Below are positions 22,780 to 33,915 of a stretch of 64,000 nt of DNA, piece after piece (the first letter of the stretch is position 1; each line of letters opens with the position of its first letter). The notes beneath the pieces are model-generated. The model was not told where the DNA came from. It made no database searches and saw nothing but the letters and a program-made list of their open reading frames with translations. The position numbers and the translations under genes are program-made. Origin of the DNA: Gamsiella multidivaricata (lineage: Eukaryota; Mortierellomycota; Mortierellomycetes; Mortierellales; Mortierellaceae); NCBI RefSeq assembly GCF_025024155.1, contig NW_026251717.1, positions 124,001-188,000 of the forward strand, in the 5' to 3' direction.

Positions 22780-23600
22780 AGGCTGAAATATCGTCCATGA
22801 GGTGATCGTTGGGCCGGCACGACGGGCACGAAGACCCTCAAGCTTTGTAATGTCGCCTATAGAATCGACGTCCACAGTCCAGCGTTGCCGTATGATCGAT
22901 AGAATCCAGACAGCAGATAATACACTCTTCACGTTCGTCCAGTTTTACAAAATCAATAACCAAACGTTTCCAACTAGTCTAATTGCCTACTTCAAACGCC
23001 CCGTAGTCTGTCTCACGCCTCACGATCCTCCAAGCGGGTACGTGGTTTTTCTCCAGTGCTAGCTTTGATCCCACGGAAACGGTATTTGCAGTCCAAGAGC
23101 CGAACGATTACAGTAATGGCGCTCGAGCTCCCCTGTTTGTATTTCGGACATTAAAAGATTATGCGAAACAGCTCCAGGGACTAAGATCCTTGTGGGATGA
23201 TTACTCTGTATTCAGGTGCGCAATCGCAACTGCGCTCCATCCGTTTTTCGAACGCTAGTTCCGAGTCAAATAAAATCCCCGGAGTTCGTGGACGGGGGCC
23301 CTGCAAATTTCATAACAGGTGGAGCGCCAATGTGTTCTCGAGGTTGCACTCCCTCACCATCTGTAAGCAGCGGAACAACCTGCCTGGATAGCCAAGACTC
23401 TGGTCAGACACTAAGATCCCCTCTCGGAGCTCGACCGTCCTCCTGGCGCGCTTGACAGAATCACCGAGGTCTTCTTAATGTCCTTGCGGTAGACGAGAAA
23501 GGAGGAGGAAACCCGGTTCGCGGGGTCAAAAGTGCACGGAGAAGGATTTACTGAGTTTAGCAGCGATAAGAGCATGGGGAGTCGAATCAGATATGTATGA
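22780..23600 (-). pseudogene. Degraded fourth copy of the ubiquitin-like/RING family
   Basis: On the minus strand a block at about 22940-22800 reads like the RING region of the neighbouring genes (LDERE-CIIC-CLDS, LDCGRRFYRRH, then a stop, then CPSC). A block near 23560 resembles the LIAA start motif. Between them the frames are broken repeatedly. It lies directly upstream of copy B in the same orientation, as expected for an old tandem duplicate. Confidence 0.6.
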
Positions 23601-24151
23601 GGACTGAAAAAGATGATACGAGAGCTGTGTAGAATTACGAAGAGTTCAGAAGATGAAGACGATAAGACAAAGGAAAGTGTGCACTACAACACATGTAGTT
23701 TCCCTTCAGAGTCTAAAAAAGTAACGCGACAACGACAACGGCGTAAGAGCAAACGTCCTCTCAGGCTAAGAAACCCAATCAATCTTGGGCTCATGCAGCT
23801 TCTTTTATGACTAGCGCCTTTCATCTCTCAGGAGCACATCAACATGAAAGCATCCCCTAACAATGTCTTCCCTTCACGTCGTCTTCACTATTACCGTCGA
23901 CACGATGCAATCGAAACACGGACTAAAAAGATTATTAATCGCTTATCGGTCGCGGAAGCGAAATTTATACCATTGTGTTAGCTCAGCGAGTAGAAGTAGA
24001 TCCTTCCTCTATTTGAGCGAATGGATGGTGCCTTGTTTCTCAACTTTTATCTACTCTTCTCTAAATAATGACCTTGAAGATTTATTTGATAGATAGGTGG
24101 ATATATACAAACGATAAATACATTTGTTCGCTCAACGCGTCCTCCTGGCTT
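23601..24151. other. Intergenic
   Basis: Only short frames are present, none with recognisable content. It contains the 3' flank of the antiporter gene. Confidence 0.5.
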
Positions 24152-27100
24152 CTATGCAGATTCATGCGACATGCGCGGTGTCGTAAAATCGCCCAGGTTC
24201 CTCTCCCCTCCTGCTCCTGCAGTTCTTCCGAGGATCACGTCCGTACTACCACTCTCTCCTTTCTCATCCGCAAACGTCACGTCCGGACCTCGCTCGTCCC
24301 GCCCCTTTGCCTTAGCATCCGCAGCTGACGATGGTCCCGCATGGGCCACCTCCAAATCCTGAATCACCTCTTGCGAAAGTCTCGAACGCTCTCTCGCATG
24401 ATGCTGCTGCTGCTGCGAATGATACTGCCGTGCCTGGTCCAAGATATTATGTTGCATTAGGCTTGGTGGATCGCTCGATTCCCTACCATGGTATGTATGG
24501 TAATGACTTCCGCCCGTCGACACTGTGTGCAACCTGAATTGACTCAGTGGCGAATTGAAGTCTTGATGATGGGAACGGCTTTGCTTTCGTTGCGAGAACC
24601 AGCGGGACCGGACGACGAGGAGAGAAGAGATCACGCTGGATTGCATCATCTTGTCAGCTGCGATGCCCAGCATGACCTGACATGTCGTCAGGGTATGAGA
24701 AGAATGTGCCTGTGTGTGGATCGACCCTCCGCTTGCCGCGGGCGTTTCGGCGCGTCGACCTCGGGACAACGAACTCATGGATCGGGTTTCCTTGCTGCGA
24801 GATCGATCCGAATCTGTTGCGTCAATGGCAGCCGGTCGACCAAGTCGTTCTTCATCAAAGCTGGCGCGTGGCTGAGGCGTCAATGGTTGGCCCGCGGTGC
24901 TGAGTCCAGGTGTCGAAGTCGTCAATGCGTTAGACGTTAGATCATGCAGTGATTGTATTCTGTGAGAAATATCCGATCGAGGAGGCGAAAGACTGAGTCC
25001 ACGTCGTTCCAGAATCGAGGGCGGTGATGCAGACGTCGGGTTTGAGAGGATACGACTATCTGGAGAGCTCAGATGAGCCCCCTCCATCGAGGGTACACGC
25101 GAGATCCCAACGGCTTGCTGGCGCGGACTGGGCATACTCTGGCTAGTGGCGGTCTGGGTTGAAAGCGCGTTCGAATCAAAGCCCATGATCATCAAGTCCT
25201 GCGCCGTCAAGTAAGTGCGTGCCCATTGGATAGCATCACTCAGCTCCTGGAAGTTCAACGTCATGATGCCCTCCTCTAGTTCGTTCTCGTCAATATTCTC
25301 GTCCAGAAGGTTGTATCCCACTCTTGAAAGACTGACATTTCGTTGCAGGATCCGCTGTTGGCGGTGGTTGTGTCCACCCAAGAATGGAGGTTTACTGGGA
25401 AAGAATTTCTTGTACAGAGTCTCGTCGTCCTTGGGGACAGTTGTGTCTACGGGCGCCGTCCACTGCTGCGAGGAGTCCCTTGAGTGCAATCCTGCGGCTC
25501 CTGGTGTTGGTGGAGCGGATCGATCACTCGAAAACTGACGCGAGCGAGGTGACTGCTGACCATGCAGCTGGAATGTTTGGCTTGGAGCACCGGAGTGGGG
25601 CGTGCTCTGCAGCTGCTGAGCTCCTTGTGGTGCGGACGAAATTCGGAGGATGGTGACAAAGCACTGTGCACTCCTTGCGAGGCAGGATGCAAGGCAAAGT
25701 GCCTCAAAATCATCCTCACCGCCGAGCAGTGGTACCACCATGTGCTCAACACCACCAAACAGACCAAGCCCGCGATCGACGAGAACTGCAGTGGATATGT
25801 TGGAGTCGGCGCTGGATGGAATCAGCTTGGAAAGGACCTTGGTATTCGAGGCAATGCTGGTTCGGTGGCTTGCACCGCCCTGAGAAAGATCCACGTGGCC
25901 ACCGCTAGCAATCTTTTGCGCCTCGTCGTGATCGAAGTACCGCGAAATGTTATATGGGAAGCCAAGGGGAGGTGCTCCTGGGGGTACTGAATCGTGGGCC
26001 ATCGATGGAGAACCTGGCATCGACATAGTACTGATGCCAGTTGCTGCTGTATTGGCCATGGAGAGCATGATGCCCGGGTCCAAGTGATTTTCGTTCGACG
26101 TCTGCCCTGCAGCATATGATGGCAAGTCAACCAGGTGAGAGGAGTTCCATGGAAACACAATCCAGCCCACGCTCAAATCCTCTGCCCTGTCCAAGATATT
26201 CTGGGCAACTGTCGATTCTGCAGCATCTGTCGAAATTGCGACCAAGGGCTTCAATGGGATAGAGTTCAGCTTGGCGAAGGCCATGACCATCATCATGACT
26301 GTATCCTTGTAGAGTCGGTCCATACATCGAGAGGCAGTCAACATAGCGGCAGACGTTCGCTCAGAAATTTGCAGTAGGCGGATGGCATAGATCTTTGAGA
26401 AGTTGATCTCGCACTCTGGGCCTGACTTGCCGACGTTTGTGGTGCGACTGTTGCCGTGTGGGTCCGAGATGTCGATAGATGGCTGAAGGACGTCCAAATA
26501 CTGCTTGCCATTCTCAGAATTGCGTCCGGGCTTCCCTGTCTGGCCTCCCGCATCGCCATTCTTAAGTGTAGGGTGACTAACGCGACTGCGGATCATGGCC
26601 CCTGAAAACAGTTGAAGCAGGGTCATCACTCCGGGAGCATTGGGTGTCTTGTCCAAACAGAACATGATCGAGTTGCGCGCCTTCCATGGCTGCTCAATCG
26701 CCTCTTCCATATCGTTCAAGTCCGCGTTACAAGTAGAGCCATCAATACGCACACTGTCCAAATCCTCGAGCCCTGATCCAGAGTTGGCATAACCTTCCTG
26801 GTGTTTCTCTTTATCCATATCCTTGTCGCCTCGCCTACGTCTCAGCTTGCTTGTCAATTTGGAAAAGAATCCCCCTCTTTTCGCCTGGGTATCATGGATA
26901 TCGTCCTTGTGGCCCTTTGGAGGCAATGCCATGCGTTTGCGCTCAGCTTCTCTTTTAACCTCCAGCTCTTTTTGATACGACACTGGGTAGAGATACCCGA
27001 CAAAGGGCGTGGAGATCATTGTCAGGATAACGCACATCGCAATCATGATGACAAAGACTCGGTCGCTGATGACGCCGGCGTCATGTCCAATATTAAGGAT

Positions 27101-29000
27101 GATGTACTCGACGAGTCCCTTGCATTGCATGAGAAAACCGATAGAGAATGCCTCACGCCAAGTCATCCCGTTGGCTTTGGCAGCAGTGGTGCAGCCTAGC
27201 ATCTTCCCAAACATTGAAATGACTGTCACCATAATGACGAGACCCCACGTCTGGCCGTTGTTCAGGAGACCCACTTGCGTCTTTAAGCCAGAGCAAGCAA
27301 AGAACTGCTCGTCGCGAAGAAACAATGACGTCGTGTCAGTCTTCTAGCATCTTAATGTGTTTCGCATCCATGTGTCTCAACAAAAGTAACACTTACGATA
27401 GGCAAAAAGTAGACACCCACAAGGTCTTCGAGACGACGGGTAAGACCCTCAGCAAAGCCAGAGTCGTGTGGAATCAATAAGCCGACCAGGAATCCACCGA
27501 AGATAGTATGAATTCCGATGATGTTGGTGATGAATGAAGTGGACAGAACGATGACTAGCGTAACCGCAATCATTTTTTGGGATGGCTCTTCCTCCTAAAA
27601 TTAAAAGACCACCAAGGATCGCGTAAGTGTCTATGGTTCCACACGGTCAAGACAAAATAAAGTGCAAACAGTGGTGCATATTAAGGACTTACTGAGTGGG
27701 TCAGTCGCACAAGAGACATCAAAATTGGACGCACAACATAAGCCAGGATAAGGCACAATCCGATGCCCATGAGGATGACATAGAGCGGCATGATCGGGGT
27801 TGTGGCATTGATAAGACTGACCAAGAGCGCCAGCAGGATCCAGGCTACAATGTCTCCAGCAGCGGCTGCGCATACGGTGATAAATCCGACAGTCGTACTC
27901 ATAAGTTGCATCTCTAATGACAACACAGGATAACCATAGTGAGTGAGTATTTGACACCATGTACGTAGGATACCGATGAGTCTCAAGTGTTATCGCTTGC
28001 GTTTTTGTTACCTGCGAGAATACGAGCCAATACTGGAAATGCCTAAAATTTGGCGGTAAAAAAAATCAGAATTACTCTGATCCTTGATCCTTGATCCTCT
28101 TTACTTGCATATAGCATCTCACGCAAGAACTCATGATCTATGTATGCTTCACTTACCGTCAAACTCATCGCAACTCCACAGGTCAAGAGGAACTGCCCAA
28201 ATGGAGGCGCTGGCCCAGTGTCGGTTCCCTTTTCAAACTCCTTATACAGTAAGAGGGCGACACCGCACGAGAATACGAATGGGATCAAAAGACCTGCGAC
28301 AGAAATCCCCAGGGCGTGTTTTGCGCGTTTCAGGATGAGCTTTGGATCAAGCTCCAAGCCGACAAGAAAGAGGAAGAGACACAGACCGAGGTTGGCGACA
28401 AGGGTCAGAAAGGGGATGGATTCGGACGGGAAAATAGTATCGTTGAAACCGGGGATCTTTCCCATGATGGAGGGACCGAGGATGATTCCGGAAATGACTT
28501 CTGAGACGACCTTCGGTTGCCTGATGCGATGCATGAATATGTTTATAAAGTAGCATAGCGACAGGATGATGACAGTCTATGGGAGAGATTGGAGCGAGTT
28601 TGCGGTGAGGAATGTGTTGTAGTAGACGTAGACACGCAGTATGATTGGGGTGTGACCAAGCGACATACCTGGACAATGAAAAGCGGCAGTGGATCGGACA
28701 AATTAAATTGGATCGGATTCTGACCACTCAGGATGTTGCCTACAGGATCGTATTAGAGACGAGTGGGCATGTTGGTACACTGACTTAATACACCCACACA
28801 TTGCTATAGGATCAAAAGAATAAGATCCGCCCGTCCTCCTCCCCGCCCAACAGGCAGCTCTGGCCGATCAGGGGTGGACAATGCATCGCATAACATGTTG
28901 CGCTACGTATTCATGCATTCGGCTGCCCAAGGGGGAGGGGCTAATCGTTTTCCCCCACAGCACATCATGCCATGTCAAGTCATGCCACACAACATTGATA

Positions 29001-29081
<81 letters not shown>

Positions 29082-29288
29082 GAATGTGCTGATAATAGGA
29101 AAGCTGCGTATGGTACTAGGGCATGTAAGCAATTGCTACGATTCATGGGGAGTGAAGCTGGCTGTGTATAAAAAAAATAAAAAATAAAAAAACACACGCC
29201 TTCTGTGTGCAGTGTTATGCTGTCATTAGCGAACAAACTTACCACCCTCGGACGATGCCTTTTCGGTGGTACCATTGGCGGCACTCAT
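24152..29288 (-). CDS. KHA1: Kha1-like cation/proton antiporter (CPA2 family)
   Basis: Seven exons (29288-29243, 28739-28669, 28576-28157, 28042-28012, 27913-27693, 27594-27397, 27304-24152) close in phase to 1379 residues. Residues about 30-440 form the many-helix Na+/H+ exchanger core of the CPA2 family. Conserved-looking stretches include EVISGIILGPS, LFLVGLELDPK, AFPVLARILAE, AAAAGDIVAWILL, FGGFLVGLLIPHD and ACSGLKTQVGLLN. Yeast Kha1 exchanges K+ for H+ in Golgi or endosomal membranes; the same kind of transport is inferred. After the last helix comes a cytosolic tail of about 940 residues, partly Ser-rich and disordered, longer than in yeast Kha1 (873 residues in total). The ATG at 29288 gives a short hydrophilic N-terminus. 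Intron 1 (503 bases) contains a long hexanucleotide repeat. Confidence 0.88.
29001..29080. repeat. AGCAAC hexanucleotide microsatellite
   Basis: About 13 uninterrupted AGCAAC units fall inside intron 1 of the KHA1-like gene (503 bases). On the transcript strand it reads as GTTGCT repeats. The polyglutamine, serine-asparagine and polyleucine frames it creates are not coding. Confidence 0.9.
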
Positions 29289-31176
29289 TGCGAGGTTGGG
29301 ATGGAGAGAGCGACGATGAGATTAAGGAGCGGAACTGAATGCTGTTCACTGGCAGACAGATGAGGACACCCCTTTGGAGGGAGGAGTCCAGCGGGAATTG
29401 TTTATGTACAGGACAAGGAGGGAGGAGAGGGACAGCGGACTTTAACCAGCTGAAGGACAAAGAAAGGAGGTCAGCAGCCAGCGAAAGAAGCAGAAAAGGG
29501 CTGGCTGGCTGGTCGGGGTGTTTGAGCGAGCGAGGGAGGGAGGGGATGATAAGGAAGAACGAGAGACAGGACGTGGGGCAGAAGAGAAGAGGCGAGGAAG
29601 ACGAAGGAAGGAGAGAAGGAGATGCCTTCGGACGATCCTAGCCCTTTGTACTTGTGTGTGTGCATGTCTGCAGGTCCGGTCTAGCCAGGCGGGGCAGGCT
29701 TAAGGACCAAGGATCCAACAAGGTTCAAGTGCCAGCCATGTGCTGGAAGCGGCGATGTGTGTGCGTACGAAATTGTTTGTGCAAGGAGGGGGGGCCAGGG
29801 TAGGAGGATCTAAGCGAGTACGCTTGTTACACTAGAGACATGGAGACTATGTCATCTTGCCTGGTGCTGATCACCAGGTACACACTATGCTGCATCGGTA
29901 CACATCCAGCTATCCACAACAGGGGTAAAGGACAGAAAAAAGTCATAGACACTCAATGCTGCCACAGAATGAGAGGCAAGGACAGGCTGATTCGATCTGA
30001 CACCATTAAACTACTACTCACATCTGGGTGAGGCTGGTCCACCCCGCCTCAGTCCGCCTCAAACACTTTCTACGCCCAGACACACAGACACAGATAAGGA
30101 ATAGTATCGATGCAGTCGAGCGGAAAAGAGATCAAAAGCTTGTCAGTTATCTCTTACAATGAAGCCTGAAGCCCATGCATGTACTCGCCCTTTTTGGGGC
30201 ATGGCGACCGTTCGAAAAAGAAAGTGTGGAGGTCATTCGCCACAGTAACGGCTGTAGATCAGAACAAAAGGGTCGGCCAGCCAGCATGAGAGACTACCAA
30301 ATGCAGACAACCACCCTTGTTCTATCTTGAGCGCAGATCATTGGCCCGGGATATTTTATGGAATTGCAATCTTCGTCTTCGTCGCTACAGGACCTCGCTT
30401 TCTTGTGCTACATGTAGTGCAGGAGTCCATCTGTATGGTCATGTGGCACTTGTCGTGATGAGGATGACGGGACTCGTGGTCCTTCTCCTTCCTCCAAATC
30501 CACTAATGAAAACACCAAATCTGGGAACAGGGCCTCCTACGTAACATTGCATATGCACCCGTGAAAAAATACAGATAACGCCGCGTCGTGGGCAGCACAT
30601 TCATGCCCATAGTATAAACAAACAGGAATCACCCCCATACTGCACTTTCTTCTTTCGATGGCGACTTTAACACACGAGTTATTGCTTAACCATACGCGGG
30701 AATACCTCTGGCCGTGAGGATCATTAGCTTTAGTATTACTTCACGCACCGTCCACAGCATCCTTTGCATGCTATTTTATCGCAGCGATTGACTTCCGCCA
30801 GTACAGCCTTTTCGGTGAAATAAAGAATGGACTCCTCTTCACGAACAATATATTTGTCCACAATTTCTTCACGTTTGCTAGTCATGCGTCTTCTTTTATC
30901 GCTTTTAGCAAATCCAAACGCAAACACATCTGGTCACAGTCCCACAGTTCATCAAGTACCAACGTCTAATGGAACGCCTTTCTGGCCTACGAAACCGTGC
31001 CCATAGAGGCCGCTACCAAGCCTTGCTTCTTCTACATCTCTTGTTGTCGATCGCATTTTATCGTCTGTCGCACTTAGCTGTTGAGTAGTTCTTATTTTCC
31101 CCTTTCATTATCCAGAGCACTACAGTTTCGTCCTTTCTACGTTTACTTCCTTTCATACTCACCCACTTCCTTCCCA
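29289..31176. other. Long gene-poor stretch
   Basis: Positions 29400-29640 are strongly purine-rich on the plus strand, making the KHA1-like leader pyrimidine-rich. The rest (29700-31176) has only short frames. One 63-residue minus-strand frame at 30927-30736 starts with ATG and ends in a Cys cluster (CDKIACKGCCGRCVK); its reality is uncertain. The end of the stretch is the promoter region of RING copy C, without an obvious TATA box. Confidence 0.4.
30736..30927 (-). CDS. Small Cys-rich ORF, uncertain
   Basis: A 63-residue frame with an ATG, Lys/Arg-rich in the first half and ending with five Cys in 15 residues (CDKIACKGCCGRCVK). It lies alone in a gene-poor stretch, has no signal peptide, and matches nothing I recognise. 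It could be chance or an exon. Confidence 0.15.
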   Translation of the reverse strand: MFAFGFAKSDKRRRMTSKREEIVDKYIVREEESILYFTEKAVLAEVNRCDKIACKGCCGRCVK

Positions 31177-32232
31177 ATGTCTTTCTCGACCGTCACTGTT
31201 CTCATCGCTGCCGATCCTGGCAGGTTCGTTGTAGTACCTTTTCATTTACAGGAGCCCATATACCTCCTCTTAAAACGCATCGTTCACATGCTCAAGAAGG
31301 ATGGTGGTAGTGATGAGGATCATGCCCTCTTCGTCAATGGCATTCCTATTACGGACCTCCAAAAACCTTTTTCCGAATACAGCATCTTTGGTAGCGGCCT
31401 GACATACCAATGTTCGAGAAAGGGCAAATGGAATATTCATGTTACAACACTGACTGGCGCGGCCATGGACATCAACTGTAATTCCAGTGATACTATTCGT
31501 CAGGTCAAAAAGACTATATACGTCAAGGGATGGATTCACCCACAAAGGCATGCGCTCTTTTTCCGGAGCAGAGAACTGGAGAATGATAAAGCCCTGGGCG
31601 ATTACAAGATCAGATTTGGATCAACCCTGCGCTCTGTCCGATATCTCCGTGGCGGCGGTGGACTTCCTTTCCCTGGTATCCTTCTTGTAAAGATGTCGGA
31701 TACAAAGGGAGTGTGCAACTTCAAGTTCTTGTCCAACGCTCCGGCTGGACGACAGGCGCGCGATGGCGCCAACGTCGAATGTAGTTGTGAATGCACCCCA
31801 GAGTATAGGGTTATCTGCCCTCAGGGATATGGATTCCTCAAGATATCTCAAACGACATTGTATTGCCCAATCTGCAATCAAACGAATGGAGAAGTTATTC
31901 CTTACACCGTTGGGTTCGTGAATTGCAAGTATAGGATCCATGGGATCAAGGCCACTGGAGAACAGTACGTCTCAGAGTGGAAGATCGTCAAGCTCGAGGC
32001 ATGCTATGAGCGTTTCTTACCCCTCAGCAACATGATGTTTTGGCGGCGACTGGTAATCGAGTCAGCAAGCCTTGAGGATGACGAGGACTGCACCATCTGT
32101 TTGAAGGCCATGTGCGGTTACGTACAGCTTGCTTGTGGGCATCGATTTCATAGGGCCTGTCATGCAGCTTGGGGGTCGACGTGCCCGGTGTGTCGCTTCA
32201 ACAGACACTTAGTTGATGGAACCATGGCCTAA
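31177..32232 (+). CDS. Tandem ubiquitin-like / Cys-rich / RING-H2 protein (copy C)
   Basis: A single exon of 351 residues, with the same domain order as copies A and B but on the opposite strand. The second ubiquitin-like domain ends RYLRGGGG, very close in form to the LRLRGG end of ubiquitin. The Cys-rich domain has CSCEC, ICPQGYG, YCPIC and GFVNCKYR. The RING-H2 finger has CTIC, CGHRFHRAC and CPVC. The ATG at 31177 aligns with the starts of the other copies; the upstream frame extension has no ATG. From codon AMCGYV onward the coding sequence and at least 165 bases of 3' flank are identical to copy A by eye, although the rest of the genes has clearly diverged. Confidence 0.75.
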   Translation: MSFSTVTVLIAADPGRFVVVPFHLQEPIYLLLKRIVHMLKKDGGSDEDHALFVNGIPITDLQKPFSEYSIFGSGLTYQCSRKGKWNIHVTTLTGAAMDINCNSSDTIRQVKKTIYVKGWIHPQRHALFFRSRELENDKALGDYKIRFGSTLRSVRYLRGGGGLPFPGILLVKMSDTKGVCNFKFLSNAPAGRQARDGANVECSCECTPEYRVICPQGYGFLKISQTTLYCPICNQTNGEVIPYTVGFVNCKYRIHGIKATGEQYVSEWKIVKLEACYERFLPLSNMMFWRRLVIESASLEDDEDCTICLKAMCGYVQLACGHRFHRACHAAWGSTCPVCRFNRHLVDGTMA

Positions 32233-32398
32233 GGCCGCCAATCCGGTGTCCTCTTTCAGGCAGACGCTCTGTCCCTGAATTTGTTTTTCATTCATTCGCG
32301 AGTTGTCGCAGTAAACCAGACTGCATAGCACTTAGGAACAAGGAGATAAGCATATACAATCACTCCATGAACAGCAATAAAGATCGCCCAAAGTTACG
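32107..32398 (+). repeat. Right arm of a 292-base perfect inverted repeat
   Basis: This segment is, by eye, base for base the reverse complement of 19302-19593. It covers the RING end and 3' flank of copy C. Weaker similarity continues to about 32495 (partner about 19205). The arms are about 12.5 kb apart. Confidence 0.85.
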
Positions 32399-32639
32399 CT
32401 TGTTACAATTTATTCTCTTCGAGCTGAAGACCCAGTGCATCGTCTAAAGAAACCCCTTGCGCATCGCCTACAGGGACCATCTAGTAAAGATTTCAAAATG
32501 AACAAAGTGGGGCCTTTTCATTCAGATAAAGGCGTATGCTCATGGTACTACCGGCAGTATCGGCCTGCATCTGAAGAGCATGGCTTACTATTATTATCTT
32601 CGTTGATGACGACTTGGGCTGAGGCTATAGTTGCCAGTA

Positions 32640-32850
32640 TAAGGTCGAGCTCCAAGAGGGAGCCTCAGTGTCTTACCAGAGTTTCGGCTTATTGGATATG
32701 GACGAGGATCGTACGATGTGCCTGGAGCTCATACTCAGCGCGATGCAGACATCAAGTCGGCGGTAGCCACAATCTGACTCGGAAGTTGCTGTGTCTGATG
32801 TTAAGATCGAATAGGCGCCTAGTTGATGGTACGATTCCTAAATGTGGCCT
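32640..32850 (+). pseudogene. Possible small relic of the RING family
   Basis: Downstream of copy C, short frames read MDEDRTMCLEL and, later, RSNRRLVDGTI. These recall the DEDCTICLKA start and RFNRHLVDGT end of the RING region of copies A and C. Stops separate them. It may be the tail of another lost copy. Confidence 0.35.
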
Positions 32851-33843
32851 TGGTTCACATTTTCAGTCCCACCGACTATTCTGCTAAAGTTGTGTCGTCA
32901 GCAGGAAAAGTATTGCTGCACTGCTTTCCATTTGAAGCTACCACGGTAGCTTATAGATAGACATGGTTGATGTTAATGCCCTGCTCTTTTATCTGATTAT
33001 TCTTGTTTTGCGCGTCCCCCTGGGCGAAGCATCTGATGACATCATAGCATGATAATTTCCATGTTAGAGCACTGGGCAAACGTGGATTTTGCATGTTACA
33101 ATCATCAGCTGCAAAAACCGACACGAGGGAACCATTGGTACAGCATCCCTACCCCGCTTCTGCACATACACATCTCATCGACAGCACGTCTAACGATTTG
33201 GACAAATCAGTAGTGTAGCCAATAAGAATCCCAGTGATCTATACACGACTATCTCAGAGCGCGCAGTAGCCTTTTCTTCGATGTAACTCGAGGTACTGAC
33301 CACAAGAAAGTGGACTGTATTGTGCTCTGTACCAGAACAGACGGCACAGAAATACTGATCGACGACGATGACCTGGCCAACAGGCAATTTATTGAAGGTA
33401 ATGACTGCTTTCATTAGCGCTCATGTACACGCACAAGGGCGCATTCCTTCTAACGATTTGCTGCTACTGCTGTTGTTGTTGTTGTTGTTGTTGTTGTTGC
33501 CATTTTGGATGAGAATCGCGCAAGGTAGAGTGATGTCAGTCCTGGAACCTTTTAACGCCCTCTTCCACTTTCTTCTATGGGGGTGTATTTTTTTCTTGTA
33601 AGCGCCCGTCACGTCCCGCAGGAGAACATTTTCTCTTCAATTGCCCTCTCTCACACACATCGCGTAATTAGTAAGCTGGCGATTCAGTAGCGCGTTTTAC
33701 GTTTCACCACGAAGGAACATCATGAATGTGTAGCAGCCTAAAAGAGAGACAAACACCAAGACAAAAGAGGTGGATGATAAAGCATTTTGTTATTATGAGA
33801 AGTATGGGGGGAAAATGATGCCATCGAGGATTGGGTTCAGACA
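32851..33843. other. Intergenic, with GTT microsatellite
   Basis: No gene is seen. A short trinucleotide (GTT/TTG) repeat lies at 33471-33499. The final part is the promoter of the first SDR gene. Confidence 0.5.
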
Positions 33844-33852
33844 TATATAAAG
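33844..33852 (+). promoter_or_regulatory. TATA box of SDR gene 1
   Basis: TATATAAAG lies 64 bases before the start codon, followed by a C/T and A-rich short leader and a CACCATGG start context. Confidence 0.65.
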
Positions 33853-33915
33853 GACCTGAGTCTCTTCTTCTTGCACACACAAAAAGCTACTTAAATTATT
33901 CACACCTCCTCCACC

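Noticed and set aside
29001..29080. CRISPR-like tandem repeat
   Set aside because: Units are 6 bases with no spacers; a microsatellite in a eukaryotic intron.
28874..29171. Polyglutamine, Ser-Asn and polyleucine frames
   Set aside because: Produced by the hexanucleotide repeat inside intron 1 of the antiporter gene.
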